64,000 nucleotides of DNA. Source: Fonsecaea monophora (Eukaryota; Ascomycota; Eurotiomycetes; Chaetothyriales; Herpotrichiellaceae). Position 1 is the first letter of the stretch; the number at the start of each line of letters is the position of its first letter. The DNA is taken from assembly GCF_001642475.1 (NCBI RefSeq), contig NW_019174045.1, positions 1 to 64,000 of the forward strand. Reading direction: 5' to 3'. Made by a program: the position numbers and the translations under genes. The notes below the pieces were generated by a model. That model saw only the letters and a list, made by a program, of their open reading frames with translations, had not been told where the DNA came from and made no database searches. Shown here piece after piece: positions 55,413 to 64,000 of the stretch.

Positions 55413-58400
55413 TCACTCATCGTACAAGAGATGCAGCGTGGTCGGGATGGGCGACTCCTTGGCATTGCCGTCGAGATAGATCTTGGCCTTGACGCCCGCG
55501 ATGTCGTGCTCTATGACGCTGAAGCGGCCCAGTCGACCGGCGGCGCGGCGCAGGTTCTTCAGCCGGAACACCTCCTTGAGCGTGGCGACCAGGGCGGGGC
55601 CGACCAATCTGGCGCCGAAGCAGTAGTGCATGCCGTGCCCGAGAAGCGTGTAGGATGACATTGGGCGGTGCGGATCGATCTTCTCCGGGTTCGGGAAAGC
55701 CACTGGGTCCATGGCCGCCGAGGACGTGGCGATGAGCACGTATTGACCGGCCTTGATGTCAACGGGGCCGCGGGCGCCGTCGTCAAATGTCACATCCCGC
55801 GAGGCCACGCGGGGCAGACCGGGCACGACGCCGGCGTGGCGCATGCCCTCGAACACGAACCCCAGCAGTTCCTTGTCCGAGGCTTCGTCGTCCTTTTGCG
55901 CGAGCTCCACGATGCGGCTTTTGTATTGCGCGTATTCGTCGCGGAGGTAGAGATCGATCAGCAGGGATGCTTGTTGCGTGATGTTGCCCGCGACAGGGGC
56001 ACCCATGCCGATGCAGTCACCCACGATGTCGCCAATGTCCAATCCTGTCTTGTTCATGGCGTGGTAGAACCGGTCCGCATCCGGCCCAACTTCATACGCG
56101 GAGCCCTTGGCGAGCCAATCCACAATGTACTCCGTGACACCCCGCTGGGTCCGGAGATGAGCTGTAAAGATTTGTCGGAGGATCGGCGCAACCGTCTCGG
56201 CCGTCTCCCTCAGCTTCCACTCATTCACCGGCAAGATATTGAAGCTCTGGTACATGAAGAGGACGAGATAGATATCAAACAGCTCCGGAATGGTGACCAG
56301 GCCACGTGGATGGGCGGCGTCCTTGATCGGAATCGCAAAACGGCGGGCGAGCCACATGATCGGCGTGACGTTGCAGACGTCTCGGACAATGTCAATCGAC
56401 CGTCGACGATCCGGATACTTGAGCGTGCTCTTGTGGATCAGGCTTCTGACCGTCTCTCGAAAGTATTTTGTAAGATTCGCCTCAAAATTCTCTTCGAAAA
56501 AGGCCTTGTGGAGGATGACAGAACGTGGGTCGTGGCGTTTCTGGTCGTCCCAGCCGATCATGAATTCGTGGCCGTCGGTGCAGTTGCGGATCGCCGCTTG
56601 ATACATGACGTGGAATGTTTCTCGATCTTCAAAGGCCTTCTTGACACCCTCTTGAGTATGAATACCCACTAGCTTCATCGCATTGGGTCGAGGTCTCGCA
56701 AGATCATACTTGGCCAGCACCTTGTTGCCTTCGAGGATGCCCTTGACCGCCTCGGGCGTGTAGAACGGCAGCAAAGCATAGGTTGATGTGCCGGTAAACT
56801 CCCCAGGGAGGCCGTTGAAGATGAGCTTGGACAGTATGCCTCCGTACGCGCCTCCGGGGAGATCGGCAAGTTTGGACACGCCCCAATTGGTGAGGGTGTT
56901 GCTATTGAAGTCGTAGGTGAGGAAACGGTCGCCTCGCACAAGGGCCACGGCATCATCCAGGATGCCACGTCCGGTTGTTTGACCTGGACAGACACCACTT
57001 CCAGGCATTGGTGGCTTGGTACACTCGGCCTGTAGACCCGGATATAGTTCGAGATTGTCGATGTGGCCGTACAGGAGCTCGGCGGCTCGAGAAATTTCGG
57101 GGTCATCGTTCCACTCCGAGAAACTCTTGTACGCCGTCAAGTTGAGGTATTTCCGGAATCTGGCAATACCTGTCAGCATATCTGCAGTGGTCACATCACA
57201 TAATCTGGATGTTGATATGATGGGACTCACTCATTCAATGTGCAGGTGTTGAATATCTCTCTGGCCTGAAGCTGGCCCATGAGATCTACCACCTTCAGGC
57301 TTGCCGGTGTACCATTAGCTCCAAATGCGTGAGCTGGCTCCTCGATGCAGTCTTTGATGAGGCGGCCAAGATCGGCGTCGTCGAACCTTCCATCAGGGCC
57401 ACGCTTTAAACCTCCAAAGGTCCATTCGCTGGCAGGCTTCGACATCAAGTCCGTTGTGATCTTCTCTGTCATCTGCCAGAAGAGCCGCGGCGTCATTTCG
57501 TCCACAGACTTTATCTGGGAAAGATTCCGACTAATCACATCATCCATCCATTTTGCGTCGGCGGCGCTGAGTGCGGCGTGCCAGTGGTAGAGAACTGCAA
57601 ACTCCACTGAGACGACATTACCCGAGCCTCTCTCTACTCGTCCCTGCGCAGACTTGATCTCCTCACCTAAGTTGAGAGACCATTCAGAATTAGCCCGTGG
57701 CGTATTCAAAATGGCGGCAACGTAGTCTCTCAGCACTACGGAGGCGAAGAAGCCGACGTTAATGTTTCTGCTTAGCTGGAAGATATCTTCGTCTTGCCTG
57801 TGAGGCGTCAGTCAGATATACCAGCCACCAACATTGCCATCACAGCAGAGCGAATGTCTTACGCTTTCTGTTTTTCTTCTGTCAGACTATCCCATTGACC
57901 ATAATTTCCTTGCTCATTGATGGACAAGAGCGTTTCGGCGATGTGATTGTGGTTTCTGGAAAACATCATCAGAACAGCAATGACGCCCGGTGGCATCAGC
58001 ATGATCCTCTCCGAAGCGATCGAATCTGGGTAGATGAGTCCATTCTTGTACGTCCGCACTCGCTTCTGCTCCTTGCTCGTGTTTCCGTAGAGCGTGCTCA
58101 GGTCGACATAGCTGGACGTCTCGTTGACCCATTTATTGTCCCTTGAAGTTTGGAAGCACTCATGAATGACGACTGTGGCGAAGGAGAAGAACAATCTGTT
58201 CAGGCCGGATGGGTGCTTGCGGAACTCTCCTTCTTTACGCCTAAGCAGATATTCAAAGACCAGTTCCACGTCCGGCAAGTTGGGGCCCTTTGGTTTCACG
58301 GGCGGCACGCTTCGGCTGTAAGGGGACCCTGCCTTTCCCAATTCAGGGTCCCAGAGATTATTGTTACCTCCGTCGTGCCTCCTGTATCTTGTCGTAGGAC

Positions 58401-58740
58401 CAGCTGTGGTTCCTGGTGGGTGAGGCAAGTCATCCCACAGCATTTTGATGAACCGACCAGCAGCATTTGCACCTAGTCCGCTGTTGGCAGGGAGAGACTG
58501 AAGCATGTGCACGCCATGTTCGAGTAACAGCTCTTTGTCATTAAGCGGTTCTCCTGATACCAATGTGTTGAAGGCCTGAACCAAAGTCGCCGCGTTGTCT
58601 CGTCCAAGGTGAGTCAAATCATGGAGTAGCGAAGTCTGCTTCACCGAGGGCGTTGCTGCAGCCTCGGCATCGGACCGGCCATCTGGGGCAGTCGGAGCAT
58701 TTTGAAAAATGGTTGCTTGTAATTTGTGCAATTGTTCCAT
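55413..58740 (-). CDS. Psi-factor-producing oxygenase (Ppo) / linoleate diol synthase-like
   Basis: Three exons on the minus strand: 58740-57863, 57797-57231 and 57159-55413, with introns of 65 and 71 bp. Product 1063 residues, the normal fusion length. The N-terminal half is a haem peroxidase/dioxygenase related to cyclooxygenase. The distal His is H193 (VVIHECFQT), the calcium-loop-like segment is SSYVDLSTLYG, and the tyrosine-radical/proximal-ligand motif is YHWH at 363-366, where most relatives have YRWH. The C-terminal half is a P450-like hydroperoxide isomerase with EGMR (ExxR), a GNITQQ segment in the place of the conserved AN-x-x-Q, and the haem Cys C995 in GHGMHYCFGA. Since both haem sites look intact, it should convert linoleic or oleic acid to dihydroxy oxylipins, as in Aspergillus PpoA; the exact regiochemistry is unknown. 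These oxylipins control sporulation and development. Confidence 0.93.
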
Positions 58741-60130
58741 ATCGGACAGAGTTCTCGTAGGGACGCCTCAGCTTTCAACCTTCTGACGAGAAATAAGACG
58801 GCCTGGACGACCTGAGTTGCAAAGGTGGGAGAGCGGGGAGGTGCTGCATAAATACGCCCGGGCAGAGGGGAACAGCCATGGCGGAATGTTCTGCATGTGC
58901 AGCTGGAGGAGGACATGCACAATAGCAGATGAGTGGAAGAACATATTTCTCAGACGTGTCTAGACTGACCGAATCCGGTGATGGTTGAGGTTGTCCACGA
59001 CAATCTGGGCGTACTCATGAGGAATAGCATCCAGTGACGGGACAGCTGCATGCCGGTTTCCTGCTGGTGTGATGGTTTGATGTCAATATTGCCCTATGAG
59101 AAGCTGGACAAACATCGCTAGCCCAGAACACTTTTCAGCTCGGTGGACCAGCAGGGTCCTTTGAGTGGCAGCTGCCGGTCACACAGGCAGCCACCCAAAC
59201 AGTTATTCAGAGGCAGATCGCACGATCAAGACGCAACGGAGCGTTTGGAGCTCAACCAGCGGTCAGTATTGACTGAGTGATCGACTGTGAAGGTTCAGTT
59301 TTCGTTTGCGCCGCACTCTGTCAAACAACCGAAGCGAAAGCGGATATTGATTGATTGAGTCCTCGCAGAAATTTCATGTGTATTCCCTCTAGCTCTTCCC
59401 GTCTCCGGCCACAGGATTCAAGTACCGTAATCCTTGTCCCCACAAAGCCTGATTCGTCTCTGAGGAAGGCGAGCATTGGATCCATGATCTTGTTCGCGTT
59501 AAGCAGCTTCGGCTGTCGACTCGGTTCGCTCCGAAGGTCTTGGCTTCGCACCAGTTTGTGAGGGGAGTGGGTGATCCCTGGGGGATTGGGCATCGGTGAG
59601 ACGACAGATGGGTAGCAAACATCGCTTGAGCTGCAAATGTGCAAAGGGATGTCGGACAGAGACAAATTTGTGCGGATGGGGTTTGCATGTCACAATCTCG
59701 AACAGGACATTGATGTTTGAACATGAAGGCCACAGGCTCTCACCAAGCCACTGATGAAACGCAGAGCGACGTGGGATAGAGAAGGTCCTGTCAAGTCAGT
59801 GAGCTGTGTTGGCATGCGACGTGTTCAATCCACTTCCGAGCACCCCGCAGCCACTGCCCCCCGCGCCCCCATTTTATCTCAGCCCGTCACGCCCGTCTAC
59901 AATATACAAACAGATAGGGTTTGAAGATTTGAATGTCTCAGCCAGTGGGTTTTCAGAGGCCTATGCTAGATACACGATTGATTTAAATAGATTCATATCG
60001 AACAAACCCGATGCAGTGGCCTTTTAAGTCTGCCAATGGAACAGGTCCCTTGGTCCCCGCTATCGCTTATGCACCAACCAAAACACCAGGACCAGCTAAA
60101 TTGATCGAGACAGCATTGTCGTAAAGGATG
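58741..60130. other. Intergenic region upstream of the oxygenase gene
   Basis: About 1.39 kb between the Ppo start and the MFS stop, both genes on the minus strand. Short frames such as 59321-59733 lack domains. It presumably holds the Ppo promoter and MFS 3' UTR. Confidence 0.5.
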
Positions 60131-61693
60131 CTATTCTGGCATCGGAGCAAACCGCGACATCTGCCGCAGCTTCCGCCCGTATCTGTAGAAGAGGAATGGA
60201 GCCGGGATCGCTAGCACGCACAGAAAGCCGAGGACGCTCGTCGCCCATGGCGTACCCAAGGATTTATACATGCGTGGTGCCGCCAAAGGGAAGCCAGCGG
60301 CCACCAAGCTCCTCACAATCGTGCTTGCCGCCATCGCACTGGCGGCGGACTGGAGGTAGATGTCGACGAGATATGCCACGGCGTTGGTGAAAATGAGCAT
60401 GATGCCACTCCCAATGAAAAACCCTGCGATGATTTGTGGCACGGGGGAGATGTGGCGTGACGAAGTCCAGGCGAAGAAGAAAAGGCCGACTGGGAGAATC
60501 AAGCTACCGAGCATGACCAAGGGTAAGCGGTCCTCAGGCAGAACCGAGCCACGAGCCAGGAGCCTGGGACGATAGTATCGTTTCGAATACACCGCCACTC
60601 CAAGCGAGCATACCACCACGCTCGTCAGAATGCTCAAAAACGGGAGGGACCCGGTACGAGAATCCCAACCTCGACCCTGGACGAAGCTGTACGGAAAAGC
60701 GAAGAAGGTCAGATAGAGAATCCCATAGACGATGGCAATGTACAACGCCATGACCATGAGCATCGGCTCGACGCAGAACATGATTGCCGGCTTGAACATG
60801 TACTTTTGGACGAACTCGGAAAAGGCTGGAGCTGGCTTGCTGATCTGTCTGCTCAGTGCTGACGAGTCCTGCGCCAGTTTGAGTTTCTTGTTTGCTCTTT
60901 GTTGGAGAGTTGGCCCGTATGTCTCAGGGACGAAGAGGAATGCAGGGACTCCCACGACGACGCCGAGAATGAGAGAAACCCAGCCTGTCCAGTGCCAACC
61001 AAGACTGCTTTCGGTGAGAAGGGCGCCAAATATGGGCCCCAGAGTAGGGCCTACGTAGACAGCCACCGAGTAGACTGCGGTTGCGACACCACGCTCCGCG
61101 GGTTCCCAAAAGTCCGCGTAGGTTGCACCAACCAGGACCTGAGGCGAGGCTCCGAAGCAGCCGGCTAACAAGCGACATACTAGCAGTGCGGGGAGGTTGT
61201 TGACCACTCCGACCGGTATTTGAAGGAGTGTCCACACGAAGAAGGCTGAGAAGAGTGGCAATCGACGTCCTTTGAATTCTGACAAGGGTCCTTGAACCAC
61301 CACAGCCCTCAGGTCAGCACAACTCGAAAGAGACATCGATGGCAGGATCCTCAATGGACATGGAGACGAGAACATACCCCAAACAATAGGACCCACGGCA
61401 AATCCCAAGACATAAAGTGACACCCCCAATAGCGACACTGTTTCACTGACGTGGAACTCCTTGGATGTGACGGCGATGGCTGAAGACCATACCGAGCTGG
61501 CAAACGTGACGGCCGTGGTCATCAACGCCAAAAGAGTGGTTATGACCCATTTGCGCCATACTGGGAGATCGAACGGACTGTCAAACGATGCGAGGGCTTC
61601 CGGGTCGCCGTCGTCTTTGGCAACGTCTTTCTCATGCGGATCGTGTTCGACGCGTAGAGTAAATGTCCCAGTGTCTTCGAGGTCGACTGACAT
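60131..61693 (-). CDS. MFS drug:H+ antiporter-1 type transporter
   Basis: Two exons on the minus strand: 61693-61378 and 61290-60131. The 87-bp intron is a multiple of three with no stop, so an unspliced reading is also open. The spliced product has 491 residues. Splicing restores motif A, GPLSEFKGRR, between membrane helices 2 and 3; the unspliced form breaks it with 29 extra residues. Motif C, YVGPTLGPIFG, in helix 5 marks a proton antiporter. About 12 hydrophobic helices are visible, with a large central loop (LQQRANKKLKLAQDSS). The start is the first ATG, giving MSVDLEDTGTF. It lies in the plasma membrane and probably exports small toxic or secondary molecules. It is downstream of no obvious biosynthetic cluster except the neighbouring Ppo gene. 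Confidence 0.9.
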   Translation of the reverse strand: MSVDLEDTGTFTLRVEHDPHEKDVAKDDGDPEALASFDSPFDLPVWRKWVITTLLALMTTAVTFASSVWSSAIAVTSKEFHVSETVSLLGVSLYVLGFAVGPIVWGMFSSPCPLRILPSMSLSSCADLRAVVVQGPLSEFKGRRLPLFSAFFVWTLLQIPVGVVNNLPALLVCRLLAGCFGASPQVLVGATYADFWEPAERGVATAVYSVAVYVGPTLGPIFGALLTESSLGWHWTGWVSLILGVVVGVPAFLFVPETYGPTLQQRANKKLKLAQDSSALSRQISKPAPAFSEFVQKYMFKPAIMFCVEPMLMVMALYIAIVYGILYLTFFAFPYSFVQGRGWDSRTGSLPFLSILTSVVVCSLGVAVYSKRYYRPRLLARGSVLPEDRLPLVMLGSLILPVGLFFFAWTSSRHISPVPQIIAGFFIGSGIMLIFTNAVAYLVDIYLQSAASAMAASTIVRSLVAAGFPLAAPRMYKSLGTPWATSVLGFLCVLAIPAPFLFYRYGRKLRQMSRFAPMPE

Positions 61694-62212
61694 GCTTTGC
61701 TTCCAGACAATACATATTGACACACCACAGACACAACACTTTCTTTTTCAAGGTGTAAAGAGCAGATTTGAAGTCGTAGTTGTCCGCCAGATGGTGCTGG
61801 TGCTATCCTGTTTTTGGAGGTTGGTGCCGTCTTAGCCGGCAAAGGGCGCAACGAGCATTCTCCACGCCGAGGCAGATCACCAATTGCTCCTCACTGAGGT
61901 CCAGATTGACTTCGACGCCACCAAGAGGGGGGGATTGTGCGATGGGTAAAAGACGGTCTGTCTGTGCCGAGTCTAATAGCCGGTGTCGCATTGCCAGGGT
62001 GCCAGGATATGCCCCGGTTACATGTACAGGAAGTTTCGGTGTCCGGCCGATATCACCGCTTCGCTCCAGATGGTATGCGGGACTTGTAGAGAGGATGACG
62101 AAATCGGCGCCAAACTTGGACGTATACGAGATATTAGTTATTATACCGATTACCAGTATAGGAATCCGTGGGTGGAACTGTGCCACGCCTTGGCTGATCC
62201 TTGCGGCGGGCC

Positions 62213-62243
62213 AATGAGGCTGATGAAGCTCATCAGCCTCATT
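62213..62243. repeat. Perfect 14-bp inverted repeat with 3-base loop
   Basis: Stem AATGAGGCTGATGA at 62213-62226 and its exact reverse complement at 62230-62243, loop AGC. It lies 176 bases before the HET gene ATG. It could be an operator bound by a dimeric factor or an RNA hairpin in the leader. Confidence 0.85.
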
Positions 62244-62335
62244 CACTACTCACTCACTTCCTTGACTGGCTTCAATTGATCTCTGTACTCAACTCACTCT
62301 ACCCCGCGAACGACAAGCCAGCTCGACCAGTTACG

Positions 62336-62380
62336 ATGCCTCAACGTCATATCTCGAACAAGAACCCCTTAGAAATTTGA
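62336..62380 (+). promoter_or_regulatory. 14-codon upstream frame in the HET gene leader
   Basis: ATG at 62336 runs 14 codons (MPQRHISNKNPLEI) to a TGA ending at 62380, 38 bases before the HET ATG. It would reduce or condition translation if transcribed. Confidence 0.45.
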
Positions 62381-62418
62381 CACTCTCTGCTGTGAGGGCA
62401 CCACCGCAAACCGCTCCC

Positions 62419-63783
62419 ATGCTGCTGTACCTTGTCACCCAAGATCCCGAGTGCGGACAAGACTCCGTCCAAATTGAAGGGCATTATTGGAAATTGGCTG
62501 CTCATGACTTGGACGCTCCTGATGCTGAAGACATACGATTCACCTGCGTCTCCTACACATGGGGCGCGGAAAGAGAGCGCAGTCCATTTCACCGCGACTA
62601 CCAGATTTCCGACCGCACAATCCCAGCATTGAGTGCCGTTATCCAGCACCGCCCATCTTGCACTCGATTTTGGATCGATGCATTCTGTGTGCCTGTCGAT
62701 GCGCCGGAGAGGATTCACACCTTGGAGAGCATGGGATTTATCTACTCCCGGGCAGATGAAGTCATTGTCGTCCTTTCCACGGCCGCCCGCCCTGTCCTCG
62801 AGCAGATGAGCACTTCCGACCGCGTCGACCCGGTCTATCTCGACGTTTTGGAGAAGGAGAAATGGGTATCGAGGGCATGGACGTATCAGGAGGCGGCGAA
62901 CAGCAAGGTTCTTTCCATCACTTGCGAGGAATCCTGCGGGGTCATCGTCCCAGGCAGTCATTTCCTGAACTGCCTTGGTCACACCCTCACTCACCTCGAC
63001 GACTCGGCCTCTGTAGCCAGCGATAAGAGGGAGAGATACCCACGTCTCGACGCGTTTGAGGATCTCATTGCCGAGCACATGATTGCTGGGTACCTCGAAC
63101 GTCCTGCTTTACAGGTTATGTCGAACATGGATCGTCGCACACAACACCGTGACGAGGACCATTTCTACGCCATGATCGGCGCCATCAGCACCACGCGTGC
63201 TAGCTCCTGCGCAACCTTGGCTCCTTCCGAGGCATTCATGTCCCTTTGCGAGAGGAAGGGTGACTACTCGTTCATCTACTCGGTCGCGAAGCGTGACTCG
63301 ACGCCGTCTAAACGCTGGCGTCCAGTGCCAGGAGATCTCCCGTCTATTCTCCCCTGGCATTGTTACGGCGAAGGCCAACCGGCTCACGAGGAGTCCGATT
63401 CGTTGTATCTGGACCTGATGCTTCCGCTCGAGATCTCGCCAATCAACGAGGACGGAAAGAAGTTTGTGCAACAATGGCTTGCCTCGAGCAAACTCGGTTC
63501 TGCTGAGTCTCACGGACCCCTCCAAGAATCAGCCTACGCTGCCCTTCGAACCATGGGTTTCCAAGGCAGTCCGGAGTGCGTGACCACTACGCACGGCTTC
63601 TTTTTTCCCGCCGACACAATCCCCACGGAGGAGGAAACCACCATCTTGGTGGCAACTGGGGTCCGCTGGAGTTGCGGTGCCCCGGGCCTTGCTCGCTGCA
63701 TCGGAGATGTGGAAAAGTATATCCCTGGGGTGTTTTTCGGCCGCATCGACGACGCAGCTGCTATCTCAGTCAAGGTATCCTGA
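62419..63783 (+). CDS. HET domain protein
   Basis: Single exon, 454 residues, from the first in-frame ATG at 62419. The HET domain is N-terminal: CVSYTWG at 43-49, FWIDAFCVPVD at 84-94, SMGFIYSRADEVIVVL at 104-119 and WVSRAWTYQEA at about 146-156. These are the usual conserved blocks of the heterokaryon-incompatibility family. The C-terminal region, about 300 residues, has no recognised partner domain. Conserved cysteines and DHFYAMIGA (the common YALLGL-like block) are visible. HET proteins mediate programmed cell death on non-self recognition, though most genomic copies are untested. It is divergent from the MFS transporter and within 8 kb of the GTPase-HET fusion. Confidence 0.87.
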   Translation: MLLYLVTQDPECGQDSVQIEGHYWKLAAHDLDAPDAEDIRFTCVSYTWGAERERSPFHRDYQISDRTIPALSAVIQHRPSCTRFWIDAFCVPVDAPERIHTLESMGFIYSRADEVIVVLSTAARPVLEQMSTSDRVDPVYLDVLEKEKWVSRAWTYQEAANSKVLSITCEESCGVIVPGSHFLNCLGHTLTHLDDSASVASDKRERYPRLDAFEDLIAEHMIAGYLERPALQVMSNMDRRTQHRDEDHFYAMIGAISTTRASSCATLAPSEAFMSLCERKGDYSFIYSVAKRDSTPSKRWRPVPGDLPSILPWHCYGEGQPAHEESDSLYLDLMLPLEISPINEDGKKFVQQWLASSKLGSAESHGPLQESAYAALRTMGFQGSPECVTTTHGFFFPADTIPTEEETTILVATGVRWSCGAPGLARCIGDVEKYIPGVFFGRIDDAAAISVKVS

Positions 63784-64000
63784 TTGATGGATCGTGAAGA
63801 TTGTCAATGATTTCGTCGTGTAAAGGCGCCAAAAGGTGCTGCCCAGTCCAGGTAGGCTCTTTTTGAAGTGCTTTACCGTGTTAGCTCCATTGTCGCGTGG
63901 AAGCTGCATCGTGGCGTGTTGGCCTACCTGGTCTTGTGCCCGCCATACAATTTCGACAGGCGTCCCGGGAAGGTCAGCAGAAGGCAAAGCCCATCCACAA

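Larger units (their letters stand above)
61694..62418. other. Divergent promoter region, MFS transporter / HET gene
   Basis: About 725 bp between divergent start codons. It contains a perfect 14-bp inverted repeat (62213-62243) and a 14-codon upstream frame (62336-62380). No other gene was recognised. Confidence 0.55.

Noticed and set aside
60131..61693. Reading the MFS gene as intronless, since the frame stays open
   Set aside because: Removal of 61291-61377 restores the conserved motif A between helices 2 and 3, with good GT-AG signals. The unspliced form is kept only as a regulatory possibility.
1..64000. CRISPR arrays, polyketide/peptide synthase clusters, intact transposons
   Set aside because: None seen. 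Repeats present are short simple-sequence tracts, and no core biosynthetic or transposase genes were recognised.

Overview
The window is nuclear DNA of a filamentous ascomycete (Pezizomycotina). Genes are dense on both strands and carry short GT-AG introns of about 46 to 146 bp. Gene types include fungal C2H2 and fungal_trans regulators, HET-domain proteins, a Ppo-type fatty-acid oxygenase, a PCL-type cyclin and an SCH9-type kinase. Gene content would fit Eurotiomycetes, perhaps Chaetothyriales, but that placement is an inference. There is no CRISPR array, intact transposon or rRNA. One intron-containing tRNA is present.

Region 0.3-8.8 kb: a small-molecule metabolism block made of a two-finger C2H2/fungal_trans regulator, a zinc alcohol dehydrogenase, a D-2-hydroxyacid dehydrogenase and a CYP504-like P450. 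It reads as a possible catabolic cluster. It is followed by tRNA-Arg(CCG) and a decayed aminoglycoside-phosphotransferase-like (APH/AIM9-type) pseudogene.

Region 11-27.5 kb: mostly housekeeping. It holds the nuclear exonuclease RAT1, a 4CL-like acyl-CoA synthetase divergent from the vesicle tether USO1, a 3-hydroxyisobutyrate dehydrogenase-like enzyme, cytoplasmic isoleucyl-tRNA synthetase with two GCN4/CpcA-type promoter sites, and a twin-CX9C mitochondrial assembly-factor-like protein.

Region 28-47.8 kb: regulation. It holds a Cys-cluster plus C2H2 protein, a His-rich small protein, the AGC kinase SCH9, the remodeller subunit RSC7/SWP82, a PCL-type cyclin behind a very long pyrimidine-rich leader, and the proteasome ATPase RPT5, whose C-terminal HbYX tail lies on a 19-bp last exon. 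Several intergenic stretches here are long (1.4 to 4.2 kb).

Region 48-64 kb: accessory. It holds an F-box protein, a 987-residue fusion of a P-loop GTPase with a HET domain, a Ppo/linoleate-diol-synthase-like oxylipin enzyme, an MFS antiporter, and a second HET protein divergent from the MFS gene. A perfect 14-bp inverted repeat lies between those last two. The GTPase-HET fusion and its surroundings are the best candidate for an unusual system, plausibly non-self recognition or cell-death signalling.

Splice models were made by hand from GT/AG signals, reading frame and remembered family conservation. They are not supported by transcript data.
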